A DNA stretch of 64,000 nucleotides from Cephalopachus bancanus (GCA_027257055.1 JAPVLO010001005.1:1-64000), one strand, 5' to 3'; positions 12,381-24,215 are shown, numbered from the stretch's first letter. Notes: generated by a model from the sequence alone, not told the origin. Numbers and translations are program-made.

Positions 12381-13950
12381 CCTATAAATCTTCACTAGGG
12401 AAAAATAAGATATTATTTAGTAGACTGCAGTCATGTTCTACTTCTTGTTTGCCCAGAAGTGGAAGCAGGATAGCAGGGTTAAGATTGGTACAGCACTTCA
12501 AAGTGATATTAAGGGCAGAAAGCAAGAGCACCTCATAAAAGGCAAGGTGGCTGACAGAATAGCATTGAATGTGGTGAGAGCTTAGGAGAGATTCCAGAGT
12601 GGGGGACATCGATAGTCAGTAGGGATTCCAGGACAAATTCTTCAACGTTTTTACATAAGATGGCTGCAGTTTATATGGCCCTCATGGTGGGGAGGAGGGC
12701 ATGTCCTTTTGCTACTGAATCTAACTGTTGACTGAAATAACCAATTAGCCTGTGATTGTCACTGTGTTTTTGAGTTAATGTTCCTAGAGCATTTCCATTC
12801 ATTTCATGTTCAACAAGGAAAAAGGGAAGGCTGCAATTGGGGTGGCCTAAAGCAGACACTCTGGTGGGAGCCTGCTTTAGATCCTCTATGTGTTGTTTTT
12901 CCCTTTCTTCCAAGTGAATTGGAACTCACTGGGTCTGCTTTAGTTTTTTATATAAGGGCTGAGTCATTAGCAAGTAATTTGGAATATAACTTCTGCAATA
13001 ATTTGTTAACCCTAAGAACCCTCTCAATTGTGTTTTTGGTTTGGGTAGGGGACAGGCCATAAGAGTAGACATTCTCTCACAGTTTATTAATTGCTCTTTG
13101 GGGAAATCATATGCCCTAAACATTTCACTTGAGAGAGACAAAATTGCAATTCATTTTCTGACACTTTGTGTCCCTTCATGGCAAGCTGTTGTAATAGGTG
13201 GACACTATGTTCTCTGCAAGTTGATAGGGAGGATGGACACAACAGCAAATCATCCACATGCTGAGTTAGGATACATCCATTTAAAACTCAATATCATCTA
13301 TATCTTTATAGATGGTCTTTAATATTTGAGAAAAACAAGTAGGACTCTCAGAATAGTCCTGGGGCAAAACCATTCATGTATATTGGCAATCTTCCCAAGT
13401 GAAAGCAAAAAGATATTTGTGATTCTGATTTACAGGTATGCTGAAGAAAGCACTGCATAAGTCAATGTCAGAGAAGTGGCTGGTGGTGATAGCAATATTG
13501 GATAGTAAGGTGTTGGGGTTAGGAACAACAGGATGTCTAGGAATTTGTATTTTGTTTATAGCTCTTAGGTCCTAAAAGAATCTCCAGTCTTTCATTTGAC
13601 TTTTTGACTGGGAAGATTGTATTGTAAGGGCTGGTGCAAGGTAATATGAGTCATTTGTCTGAAAAGGCCTGAATTATTGGTTTGATTCCTAGTAAGGCTT
13701 CAGATCTAAGGCCTTTTGTTTTGGCAGAGGTTTAAATTTATCTATGCACCTAAAATCTCTATAGGAACTGCTAACTTAATTCTCCTGATATCCATGGAAG
13801 AACTTGCCCATAAAGAATCTGGTACTTGAATGTGCCACCATGCCCGGCTGATTTTTTGATTTATTGTAGAGATGAGGTCTCGCTGCCCAGGCAGGTCTCG
13901 AATCCACAGGCTCAGGCAATCCGCTCACCTCAGCCTCCCAAAGGCACAGG
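12381..13950 (-). pseudogene. Retroviral reverse transcriptase and RNase H remnant
   Basis: Minus-strand open pieces at 12926-13141 and 12671-12913 read as the thumb and connection part of a class I reverse transcriptase, including LRGFLGLTNYCRSYIPN and a later GYFSQQLDSVAKG. A piece at 12382-12609 with LNPAILLP marks the start of RNase H. Stops and frameshifts separate the pieces, so no working enzyme is encoded. Confidence 0.8.
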
Positions 13951-14093
13951 ATAATTCTGGCTTCTTGGAAGGCTGAGGTGGAAGGATCGCCGGAGCCCAG
14001 CAGGTCGAGGCTGCAGTGGAGCCGCAGCTCTCCTGCGAGGCTGCACTCCAGTCTGGGCAACAGAGTGAGACTCCAACTCAAAAAAAAAAAAAA
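13828..14093. mobile_element. Alu SINE with internal 5' inversion
   Basis: Target-site duplications AATCTGGTACTT at 13816-13827 and 14094-14105 enclose one Alu insertion. Its first part (13828 to about 13950) is the left arm and start of the right arm in reverse orientation; the rest (about 13951-14093) is the right arm in forward orientation with a poly-A tail. About 15 bases of the right arm are lost at the junction, and the first 25 or so bases of the Alu are absent. Confidence 0.85.
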
Positions 14094-14105
14094 AATCTGG
14101 TACTT

Positions 14106-16560
14106 TGCATGAAAAAGGCTCTAATTCTCTTTGTTCAAATTCTTGGTTAGCTTTAGCAAGCATAATATTACATGTGGGCATTTGTAAGTCTTCTATTATC
14201 TCCCAAGTTGAGAACATTTCTCCCTTCTGTTAAAATGAGATGTGGACATTATGGGCCTCTAGGAAATGCCACCCCAGCAGATGTATAGGGGCACTATCCA
14301 CTATAAGGAAAATGTGATATCCTATTAGTTCTAATTAAAATTGAAGGGGATTTGATTTAAAAGCTGTAATTGGGCAGTTTGAGACTCTTACCATTTGAAC
14401 TTTTCCTTTACTTGGAGAGGGTTTTAAATCAAAGTAGGATTGAGAACTGACAGTGTAGTACCAGTTTCCACAGGGGCTCAGATATTTCCCCATTAATGTA
14501 TATTTCTACTTCACCTAAAGTGCTTGTTAAAAGTAAAAGGTAAACTGTCTCTATTCCCTCAAAGCATCCTTATTATGATTTTTGAGGTATTTTGGTACCT
14601 TCCTCTGGGGCTTTCTGTCCCCTTATGCAAACATCCATTTAAGCTTTTTGCAATCCCTTTTAAATCCCTTTCTTTTTGCAATAGTGATAAATCGCTCTCT
14701 CCTTGGCTTGTTCGGGTCAGGGGAGAATGGAACCCTTGCAACATTGGTTACTAAGTTGCTTTAGTTGTAAACTCATAATCTTAAGGGCTGATTCCTTTTC
14801 CTTCTTGATAATTGAGACAATTGGTCTGCTAAGTTGACTAAATTGTTAGTCAGCAAAGAAGCCCAAGCCACATTATTTCTCTTTATCAAGGCCACTAGCT
14901 CATCAACTAAGCTTTGTATAAATCTAGAATTAATTAAAATGTCACTTCTGTAATGCTCAAAGTTTTCAGTCGGTATCCCTGAATGCTGTTTGAATGTTTT
15001 TTTCAAGCCCGGTATAAAAAAATCAGGTGCAGTTTCCTTTGGGCATATTTTACATTGTTGCACCTTTGCCCAATCTATAGCCTTGGGGAATATCTGTGGT
15101 AGAGTCTCACAGAAGCTGTTTCAAAGCATTTCTGTCTCCCTGCTGCATCTGTTTGCCAAATCTTCTAAATGCTGTTTCAAATGTATCATTTTAAACAATT
15201 CTTCATCTATGTTTTTTTGGGGGGAGACCTGTAACTCAATTAGCTGATATAAGTGAGACAACACTGGATCATAGATCTAAAGTGTTCACTGGAATTTCTT
15301 AACAAAGTCAAAGGGATCTTGAGTTAGGCCAGAGAATCCAGACACCAAAGCCCTAACTCTGATTTTGGCCAGGGTGTATACATTATGCTAGAATCCCCTC
15401 TTCCAGTTGATTTTATCCTAAAAGGAGCAACTACTGTTTTGTCGTTCCTAGTTATTTGTGACATCTTTGTGGCTTGAGGTGAGGGAATGGAGGAAGGGGG
15501 AGAAAAACAATGAAATTATCAGGACAAGGACGTTTAGAGAGTAGAGGGTTAGAAGGAGCAGAAGGAGAAATAGTTTCCAGTGCTACCCAATTTCAGAAAC
15601 AACTTCTGCTAATTTCTGTAGTGCTGACATAGTCTCAAATATTTTCTTATTGACTTCCTGGAGGGAAGCAAGTTTATTATTCCCCTTTTTGGATGATTCT
15701 AGGTGCCAGCTAAAGTATAATTCCTATTCATTCTCCTTGATTCAGGAACCTATTTTTTTTCCCCTAATTTAGCACAAAAGAGAACCAAGTTGGGATTATC
15801 AAAAGTTTTTAATTTTGGAAGCCTTAGACCTAAGTTGTCATTAGCAAGATCTTCCCATTTACACAAATACTTGCAAGTAAGGGCACCATAATTAACAAGC
15901 ATACTACCAGATGAGGTGCTCCAAAGGGACTACTCTTCTTGCTTTTACTCATTTTAGAAGATTTGCTTCCCTTTTTTTCCAAAAAAAGGAAGAACTGAAC
16001 TTTGGTCTAGGGTTTAATGTGGTGAATGAAAGCATGCTGACTTTGAGTGGGACTCTACAGTGTTTCACCATCAAATAGTTTCTACCCTCTTACATGTTCC
16101 AGTTTCTCTCTTTGGAGGTCTACCATCTCTGAGAGTGTTCAAAACATCAGCTCTTACATGAGTTTCTTGAACGAACTTTTAAAATTTAATTTTGTTAGAG
16201 ATTTTCTGTAAGGTCACTACACATCATAGAGGATTGACTCCCCAGACACTCCCACTGGGCCCGTAGTCACCCAGGGGGTATCTTTCAGCTGAGAGGAGCA
16301 AAATATCCTATTTTTTGGAGCTGAAGAACTCTGAATCAAAATTAAGATCCCAAGCAACAACTTTCTAGATAAAAGAAGTCAACTCAGAATAAACCAAGGA
16401 CCATCAACTAAGCAGGAGAACTAGGCTCAGAGGGACTTTCCAGTTTCACTTGAGGAGACACTCAAATTTGGGGGGGGTTCAATAGGCCCCTGCTGATACC
16501 TTTGCTTCAGGTTCAGGAGACATCTTGGGGGTGGGAGGTGTCGGTCCTGAGTCTTCTCTG
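14106..16560 (-). pseudogene. Retroviral gag and protease region remnant
   Basis: Lies directly downstream of the primer-binding site on the minus strand. The best surviving piece, 14773-15063, encodes about 96 residues with capsid-like helical text (FIQSLVDELVALIKRNN). Everything else is broken by stops. Boundaries between gag and protease cannot be placed. Confidence 0.6.
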
Positions 16561-16561
16561 A

Positions 16562-16580
16562 GGCTCCACATTGGGTGCCA
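16562..16580 (-). other. Retroviral primer-binding site, tRNA-Lys-like
   Basis: On the minus strand, just inside the 5' LTR, the text is TGGCACCCAATGTGGAGCC. It differs from the sequence complementary to the 3' end of tRNA-Lys mainly at positions explained by CpG decay. Gap to the LTR edge is about 6 bases, slightly longer than usual, so the LTR edge may be misplaced. Confidence 0.6.
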
Positions 16581-16586
16581 GGAAAT

Positions 16587-17276
16587 TGCCAGCAGAAAAT
16601 TCTAAGTTTTACCAAATTATGTTTGAAGAGGTTTATTCTGAGCCATCTGTGAGTGATTAAGGTCCACAGCAAAAAACAAACAAACAAAAAACCCCATAAA
16701 TCAATACATGTGAGGTTTACATTGGTTGGACCTAGAAGGATTGGACATCTTGAAGCAGGGGCTTACAGGTCATAGGTGAATTAAAAGATTATCTGATTGC
16801 AAATTGGTAGAAAGAGTTAAACTTTGTCTAAAAAATTTGAAATCAGTAAAATAAATGCTTGAGTTAAGATAAGGAAGTTTGTGGAAGCCAAAGTTCTTGA
16901 TACATAGATGAAGCCTCTAAATAGCAGACTTCAGAGACAATAGGTGGTAAATGTCTTAAAAGATATCTGACTCCTCCTAGTGAAGAAGATTCTCTACAGA
17001 TGAAATTTTCCCCAAGAAACAAATTTGCAGGTTCATTTCAAAATATGTCAAAGAAATATATTTGGGAGTAAAATATTTTTTATTTCCTTCTTTGTCTATC
17101 ATGCCATGTTATGCCAGAGACTTGTGAAAAGTAAGCCACATTGTGAAGGGTTAGTTAAAAAAAAAACAAAGTCTGATGAGACTTTATGGTTTGTAGGACA
17201 TGACTCCCTAGATTCTAGATCTCTTATTTAGGAATTTTGGCAAGAGAAAAAAAAAAAATCAGAGGTAGTCCTCACA
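16587..17276 (-). repeat. 5' LTR of the endogenous retrovirus
   Basis: About 690 bases; on the minus strand it begins TGAGGACTACC and ends near TTTTCTGCTGGCA. It pairs with the LTR at 6127-7069 but lacks the MITE, giving the empty site. Confidence 0.75.
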
Positions 17277-17344
17277 CAGAGGCATGAAAATAGCACCCCA
17301 AGAGATGTCTTTTTATGTAAACAGGGTGTGGGTCCATTGTTTTA

Positions 17345-17978
17345 TTTGTTTATTTATTTATTATTTATTTATTGATTTTGAGTCCCAGTCTCACTCCATC
17401 ACCCAGGCTGGAGTGCAGTGGCACACTCGGCCACCTCAGCCTCGACCTGCTGGGCTCCAGCGATCCTTCCACTTCAGTCTTCCAAGTAGCTGGAACTACA
17501 GGGGCGCGCTACCACACCCGGCTAGCTTTCCGTTTGTTGTTTGAGTTGGAATCTCACTCTGTTGCCCAGACTGGAGTGCAGTGGCAAGTTTCTGGCCACT
17601 GCAACTGCAACCTCAACCTACTGGACTCCGGTGATGCTTCCACCTCAGCCTTCCAAGTAGCTAAAACTATTGGCGCACGCTACCATATTAGGTTAATTTT
17701 TTTAAATTTTATTTTATTGTAGCGACGAGGTCTTGCCAAGTTTCCCGGACTGGTCTCGAACCCTTGGGCTCGGGCAATCCACTTGTCTCAGCCTCCCAAA
17801 GTGCTGAGATTAGAGGCTGAGTCACTGAGCCCGGCCTTTTTAAAAAAATATATTGTAGAGATGAGGTCTTGCCAAGTTTCCCATGCCTGGTCTCAAACCC
17901 TAGGGCTCAGGCAATCCGCTCGCCTTGGCCTCCCAAAGTGTTAGGATAACAGGCTGAGCCACTGAACCCAAGGCCAGG
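17345..17978 (-). mobile_element. Alu SINE split by a second Alu
   Basis: An outer minus-strand Alu (17345-17540 and 17837-17978) with target-site duplications GTCCATTGTTTTA (17332-17344) and GTCTATTGTTTTA (17979-17991). The inner Alu occupies 17541-17836. Confidence 0.85.
17541..17836 (-). mobile_element. Inner Alu SINE, nested in the outer Alu
   Basis: Full-length dimeric Alu on the minus strand, inserted in the A-rich linker of the outer Alu. Both have the lineage-typical young Alu text. Confidence 0.85.
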
Positions 17979-18029
17979 TCTATTGTTTTAAAGTGGAAAG
18001 TACCCAGAAGACAGGTACAAAGCCCTCCC

Positions 18030-18490
18030 ACAAACCTCCAGGTCTTACACTTAGAGAAACCCTCACCCTGCTTTTCCCAGGAGTGATGAATCTCCTTTCT
18101 ATATTTGGTTGCCAAGAAACTCAGGTCCTTGACCCTACTTATGAGAACTACATGTGCCTCACCAGGACCAACTTTGTCAAAGTTGTATTCACAGTTAAAT
18201 GTTACTTTGTTCTGAAGTGCCCGATGTTATTTGTAGAAAAGTGAACCGCTGGCATATTTGGATTTAGGAATAGATGGGACAAATCCTCTCAAACTAAAAG
18301 AATACCTCTGTTTGTTATGCAGTGGTCCATTGTTCTATCTCTTGTGATCTTTGCATATGTTCATTATATCGGCCTTATACTACTTTAATAAGGTATTCCA
18401 TAGTTCATATTTCACATATAATATTTGTTCATTTCTAATGTAGCAACAATTATAGTTTCATTAATAGTTTAATAAATATATTTAAGTTGT
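18030..18490. repeat. Direct repeat unit 1
   Basis: About 460 bases, similar to unit 2 at 18976-19405. Shared landmarks: GATGAATCT, ACTCAGGTCCTTGACC, CTATCTCTTGTGAT and AACTATAGTTTCAT-like text. Similarity is near 75-80% by eye. Family unknown. Confidence 0.65.
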
Positions 18491-18975
18491 AGTTTTGGGC
18501 ACATGGAAATTCATTCTGCACGCACTCATATACAGACCACAAATTTGGTGGACACAAAACTGGTGGTGATAAAACACCAACACCTTTGCCTAAAGGTCTT
18601 CTTATCATACCGTGCACATATTATTTTTGAACCAGTCCGTAATTTTTGCTGGCGTCTTCAGGCAAATGTGGCTTTTATTCAGTAAAAGCATCAGGGAAGG
18701 TGATCGGCTGAAAGACATGCCAATTCAGGAAAACGTTGCATTTTTAAACTGATATTTTTGTTGCCGTCATATTGCATGGCCATTCATCTGGATTTTCTGC
18801 CAAAGACAAATGAAGACAGACACATGGTAATAGTTTTACCTATCATGATGGAAGTAACTCGATGTAATTGTCCTGCATACAACCGAAAACACACAAATCC
18901 CTTTCCCAGGTCTCAGCTTTCAGGATTCAAACATTTGGGATTATGGCATTTGAGATTGTGTCTTTCAGAATACCA

Positions 18976-19405
18976 TCGAAACCTCCAAACCTGATTCTCA
19001 GAGAGAGCCTCGCTCTGCATGTCCTAAGTGAGATGAATCTTTCTAGTACACTGGTTGCCGTGGGAACTCAGGCCCTTGACCTCACTTCTGACAACGACAA
19101 GTGCCTCACCAACCAATTTTTTTCCAAGCCGCATTCATAGTGGTCAGACATTTTGTTCCGAACTTGCTGATATTATCTACAGGTGGGTGAATAGTTGATG
19201 TATTTGGGCTTCAGGGATACAGTGGACACATTAACTCACCCCCAAACTGTATCTCTTGTGATGTTTGTGTGTGTTCATTCTGTCGCCTTTACACTATTAT
19301 AATAAAACGCTTCATAATTTGTTTAGTAGCATAGAATATTTGTTGGTTGTTGATGTAATGCCAACTATAGTTTCATCATAGTTTTAAAAGATATTCAAAT
19401 TATAA
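18976..19405. repeat. Direct repeat unit 2
   Basis: Second copy of the unit at 18030-18490, about 950 bases downstream, in the same orientation. A run like ATTATAATAAAACGC looks like a polyadenylation region. The two units flank about 485 unrelated bases, so an old LTR pair and a tandem duplication are both possible. It is mirrored in the right arm at about 63,090-63,525. Confidence 0.6.
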
Positions 19406-19600
19406 GGATTTCTTACATTGCGCCAGTGTAATACTTTGCTAAGCACGTTGCATGTAATACCTTACCACGTTAACGAAAAGCCTTTGAGGTTTTTTACAAT
19501 ATCTATACTACTGATGAGGAAACTGAGGCCCCAGAGAAATTAAATGACCACACCCCAGTTGGATGTGGCAGCAGAGCCGGCTTCATGGGCCTGCAAGCAG
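19406..19600 (+). repeat. MIR SINE
   Basis: Clear MIR core: ACTTTGCTAAGCACGTTGCA, then GATGAGGAAACTGAGGCCCC, then TGGCAGCAGAGCC. Mirrored in the right arm near 62,900-63,095 on the minus strand. Confidence 0.8.
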
Positions 19601-20509
19601 TGCAGTCCCACGGAGCCCCATGCTGCAAGGGTCCCTGAGCTGCTGTCTTGAAATTGGTAACTAATTTTTCTTTGAAATTGGGTTTTGTAGGTAAAGTCTG
19701 ATAGGACAATACAGTGTGTGCTGGAGACCTCAGCTCGAACCTCAGCTCTCAGGTGTTTCAGCTCCCACCACCGTTCAGCTGCACCGGGCCAGGTTCTCTG
19801 CTACCCACTCACCTACCCACCCTCCCAGACTACCTTTTCCTCTGCCACCACAATGACTGCTACTGCACCTGGCCCTCAGGTGAGGGCATGGGTGTGGGTG
19901 CAAGGATGGGCAGGACTGACAGTGCCAAGTCGCAGGGCAGGGAGAATCTTCACTTACCCCATAAGTGTACCAATACATGCAGGAGCATGACATTAAGTAG
20001 CAAATACAAAAATAAAAACAGGTCACAAGAGAGGCTGAAGAAAACAGAAAAAGCAGCTTTTGCTGCTTTAGGGCAAGGGACCCCACATTTCATTTGGTAC
20101 AAGGCCCCTCATTATATGACTCAACTGAGATCATAGAGAGGGGCCACAGATTCAGGACTGCATACCTCAAAAGCCTGTTTAGTTTTGTGTTGTGTTCTTT
20201 CCCTGGACAAAGATTAAGGATTTGAACAGATGATACACACACACTTTGTACAAAATTCAAAAGTCTCACAACTGTGCAGCCAAGCGATTCTTCTTTAAAG
20301 TTGTCGCACTACCTGGAACACTAACTAGCACAGAGGCCACCACTGTTCCCCACTGGCCTCTTATATACCCTTCCAGAGGAACATCACTAGCATTCAAGCA
20401 TGTATGCATATTTTATCCACACCCTTTCCTATTCAAACGGTGAGGCAGCAAACGGTGTGCGGATCTCTCTTTTTTTTTTTCATTTCAAAAAATATCTTGC
20501 AGTACTTTC
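19601..20509. other. Unique-looking arm sequence, no proven gene
   Basis: GC-richer than its surroundings at 19,710-19,950. It holds an open stretch (19714-20136) and a CCACAATGACTGC start context followed by CCCTCAG|GTGAGG, which looks like a splice donor. The partner in the right arm reads GTG in place of this ATG. On the minus strand near 20,360-20,375 there is TATATAAGAGG. No protein family is recognised, and I do not call a gene. Confidence 0.4.
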
Positions 20510-20700
20510 TGTGTGCTATTAATGAGGGCAAAGTTGTACCATGCTTGCCATGCCATTGGTTTAAGTGCTTTAAAATTATTAAGTTAATCGTCATCATAAT
20601 ATAACAAAGTGGGTCTATTATCTTTGTTTTTTTGTCTAAGGGAACTAGAACATATAAAACTGAAATGACTTGCCAAAGGTAGTGGGGCAAAAATCCAACC
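20510..20700 (+). repeat. MIR SINE, diverged
   Basis: Carries AAGTGCTTTAAAATTATTAA, then TAAAACTGAAATGACTTGCC and AAAGGTAGTGGGGC, which match the MIR core order. Mirrored at about 61,800-61,990. Confidence 0.65.
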
Positions 20701-20829
20701 ATATTGTGCTGATTTTTCCCTTGGAGAACTGCCGAATCCTAAACTTTCCTGAGTAAGAGGACATCCTTCTAGAGGCAAAGTACACGCTAAGAGGCGGAGA
20801 AGACATCGACCTTTCAGAAAATTCCATGC

Positions 20830-21650
20830 GACTTGGGAAACGAAAGTAGGAATTCACTCTTCCAAACCAGTCAAAACTTGAGAAGTCTAGATATCGGGAG
20901 GCAGAAAAGCAAGCAGAAGTGGCACTGATATGCGGTGGTCTTCTCCTGCCAGGCCTTCGTCCACACTTAAACTACAGAGAAGATCAGCAGACAACAGTGA
21001 AAAGTCACAACAGATATCTCAGCATTCCCATGGTATTGCATAGTAAAATACTGAACCCAGCACTCATCCAGAATAAGACCCCCCAAATCACCCTAGACTT
21101 GCAGTTGGGGCTTCTGGAGAACAACATGAGGGGGGAACCAGAGGTAGGTGAAGCCTTATAACGTCTGAACCATCCTTGAGTCAACTCAGTCTCTGACTGG
21201 ATTCATGTGATTGTGCCTACACTAGCAGCCTGCCAGAAGAGCGTGAATATTCCTTGGAGGGAGATAACATCATGTAGAGCCCATAAACATTTTCGTACAC
21301 AATGCCCGACATTAAATTCAATTTCCAGATTTGTCAAAATACAGGTCAAGAAGATACAGAACAAAAGAAAATACCCCCAGCACTGCCATATTGGAGTTAT
21401 CAGACATGGGCGGTAGAATAGGTATGACTAAAATGTTAAAATGTGAATGACAAGATTGAGATGTCACTAGAAAACTGGAATTTAGAAATCAATCAGATGG
21501 ATATGCCCCAAAATGGAGACCTGAACATTTCAAACCCTGAAGCAAAGAATTCGGTGTCTGAGTTGAACAGAATGTTGAAAAAGCAGCAGAAGAGACGGTG
21601 AGGGAAAGGCTAAGCAGAAAGCTCACAGGTGTGTAAGGTTTGCCACTGAG
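20830..21650 (+). mobile_element. Candidate L1 5' region fragment
   Basis: The stretch 21,300-21,600 reads like the 5' untranslated region or ORF1 start of old L1s: GAGTTATCAGACATGG, ATGACTAAAATGTTAAAATG, AACTGGAATTTAGAAATCAA. The partner copy on the right arm keeps a 99-codon minus-strand frame (60898-61197), while the left copy has frame-breaking changes. I recognise no host gene; it could still be an unrecognised retrocopy. Confidence 0.4.
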
Positions 21651-22139
21651 ATGTCACAGGTACATCATCTGCATAGAAGAGGCAAGGATAGACGATCGTA
21701 CAGGTGGCAGCTAATCCTTAAGGAGCCTTCAGTGTGTGCTGGACACCGTGTCTGGACTCTGTAACCATTATCCAGAGACAGAACGTAGGTGTTCCCTTGG
21801 AGGTGGCTGCATCTGGCCCTGGGACCCTTTAGACACTTTCGGGTCCTGGCCAAAATCCCTAAAGATTTTTTAGAGTTTTTATGGGGATCAAATAGCTGTA
21901 TAGGCATATATGTAACACAGTTTTTCCTCTTGAAACCATGTTTGCGTCTAATTTGGTGGCACCAATTACGATTGCAATGTGGTGCAAACACAAGCACCCT
22001 TTCTAAAATGTGTACTTACTTTGGAGAGAAACTCTGCACTCTTTGAACAATAACTTCCTCCTTCCTCTGCCCTCTGCCCCTGACATACCCTAATCTGCTT
22101 ACTGTCCCTGCAAATTCGACTATTTTTGGAATACCTTGC
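21651..22139. other. Unassigned arm sequence
   Basis: No gene or repeat recognised. Mirrored almost base for base at 60,365-60,850. Confidence 0.5.
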
Positions 22140-22512
22140 CCTTCTTTTAAATTTAATTTTAATTTAATATAAAGTTGTTAGGTACAAGTGAGAATTGGGT
22201 ACATAAGTGGTTTAGGTAGAGGTGAAGTTTTGGGCTGCCCATTAGACTGCACTTCGCCTGGATTAGGACCAGGAACCCTTATTGCTGGCATGCGCTCCCA
22301 CCCCAGGCAGTGTCCCACTACTGTCAATCCCTTCTTTGTAGCATTGTGATAGGTGTTCAGGGTCCACTTATGAGTGAGAACACGTGGTGCTCAGCTCTTT
22401 GTTTCTGTGATAGATCACTGAGTATGATAGGTTCCAAATCCATCCAAGTTGCTGCGAAGTTCATAATTTTGTCCTTCTTTATGGCTGCGTAGTATTCCAT
22501 CATGTATATTCA

Positions 22513-22513
<1 letters not shown>

Positions 22514-22562
<49 letters not shown>
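22514..22562. repeat. (CA)n microsatellite
   Basis: About 49 bases of CA. The right-arm partner (59,953-59,988) is only about 36 bases. Confidence 0.95.
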
Positions 22563-22568
<6 letters not shown>

Positions 22569-22848
22569 TTTGAGTTGGAGTCTCACTCTGTCGCCCACAC
22601 TGGAGTGCAGTGGCACGCTGCCGCCACCGCAGCCTCCCCCTGCTGGGCTTCGGGGATCCTTCCGCTTCAGCCTTCCAGGTAGCTCAACTACAGGCACGTG
22701 CTACCATGCCCGGCTAATTTTTGATTTATTGTAGAGATGAGGTCTCGCCAAGTTGCCCGGGTGGGTCTCGAACCCGTGGGCTCAGGCAACCCACTCACCT
22801 CGGCCTCCCAAAGTGCTGAGGTTACATGCTGAGCCACCGAGCCCGGAC
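22569..22848 (-). mobile_element. Alu SINE (left arm, in L1)
   Basis: Full-length young-type Alu on the minus strand; the adjoining CA run probably grew from its A-rich tail. The partner copy is at 59,668-59,948, so the insertion predates the current arm pair or was copied across. Confidence 0.95.
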
Positions 22849-22990
22849 ATATTTTTTTTAATCCAATCCATTTTCGATGAGCAGTACAATTGCTTCCATG
22901 TTTTTGCTGTTGTGAATAGTGCTGCATTACAAGTGTGATCATATGGTTTTTGTCCTTTTGTGTTTGAGTTACTTCATTTACCATAGTGCT

Positions 22991-24165
22991 TTCAAGGGTG
23001 ACTCATGCTGTAGCATGCATCCTAAAGATAATTTCTGTTGCATTTAAAATGCTAAAAATCTTTTAGGCAGTTATTACAGTTGATTCCCCATCAAACATTG
23101 TCCCACTGAAGCTTCTCAAAGGAGCAATGCTGCATGATTTCTACTTCTTTTTTATTTTCTTAATGGTACTAATTCTTTGTTCTAAAGACAGGTTAGAGGA
23201 CAAAGCCAAAGAGTTTTCCATTTTCACTTGAGCTGGTGTGAAAGTTTGAGAGTCCACCTTTAGTAGCCCACTATAGGCACGTGCATAATCCATTGTGTGC
23301 ACTTTCAGTCACATCTCAGGTGTGGTAGGAGAATGTTGAAAGGAAGATCAAGTCAGAGTCCTCCCCCCGACAAGCCTGCCAAGTGATGGAGGTGGCGCGC
23401 CCACAAAGGCGTGAGTGAGCTCTTCTGACTTCTACCAGATAGAAAGGATTTGAAGGGATTTTCCATCACAGATCATTTATCTTCTACTACAGATTAAATT
23501 AAGTGAAAAAGATATTATCCACACTAATTTCTCTGGCCTCTGGTGATAAAATTTCTCTCTCTAGAGGAAGAATTATTTCAAGAGCAAAGCAGAGATGCTG
23601 TCCACCCCTCAACTCTTTTCAAGGAAACCATCATCCCAGGTGGGGCAGAGACAAAAAGAAGTTTGTCCAGGGACAAACCCTCTGGACAGAACCCGTTCAC
23701 TCCTTCTATTCCTTCAGATTCTTTTAATTTTCACAGCAAAGGTGATTGACAGTGATGGCATCACTCTACTGTTTCTTTTTTTCCTCTTTTTCCGGTCTGG
23801 CTAGGTCACTTCATGTACTGAAAATCAGATTTTATAACTAACAGGCGAGCATGGAAGTATCGACAAGACATAGTCAAATTAATAAACAAGTGATGTCCTA
23901 CAGTCTCTTCTGCTCCGTTGCTCCTACTTACCTACATTATCTACTGTGAACAGAAATGTGGTTGCTTTGCTGAGCCTTGATATCCTAGAGAAGTTTCATA
24001 ACTCTACAATGGGTTTTCAGAAGAAGCAGAAGCACCATATGTCAGGATTACAGTGTCTCAATCGATGTTCCTGTGACATGTGAAAAATTGATTCACATTT
24101 AATGGTATATGTTTAAAGCACCCACAGGTTTTATCCTGAGTTGTTTTAATGCTGGGAATTTTCTC

Positions 24166-24169
<4 letters not shown>
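22991..24169. other. Unassigned arm sequence
   Basis: Nearly identical in both arms (about 98% by eye over 23.5-23.7 kb). Contains a short CpG patch (GGTGGCGCGCCCAC near 23,390). No gene recognised; open stretches at 23,503-23,804 overlap each other in different frames and look incidental. Confidence 0.5.
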
Positions 24170-24201
<32 letters not shown>

Positions 24202-24215
24202 CTCTCTCTCTCTCT

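Larger units (their letters stand above)
6127..17276 (-). mobile_element. Endogenous retrovirus, class I (gamma-like), both LTRs present, broken
   Basis: An old provirus on the minus strand, so the 5' LTR has the higher coordinates. Order on the minus strand: 5' LTR (17276-16587), primer-binding site (16580-16562), gag remnants, pol remnants, env remnants, 3' LTR (7069-6127). The LTRs share diagnostic blocks but differ widely, roughly 75-80% by eye, which indicates great age. All genes carry many stops and frameshifts. Later insertions sit inside: two L1 tails (8173-8744), a mariner (10851-11403), an inverted Alu (13828-14093) and a mariner MITE in the 3' LTR. Pol motifs place it among class I elements; the family is not named here. 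Confidence 0.8.
22140..22990 (-). mobile_element. L1 3' end, split by CA run and Alu
   Basis: Minus-strand L1 tail. Recognisable text: ATGAGTGAGAACACGTGGTG, GATAGATCACTGAGTATGAT and TATGGCTGCGTAGTATTCCA, which is L1 3' sequence in reverse. A CA run (22514-22562) and an Alu (22569-22848) sit inside. Mirrored at 59,515-60,360. Confidence 0.9.
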
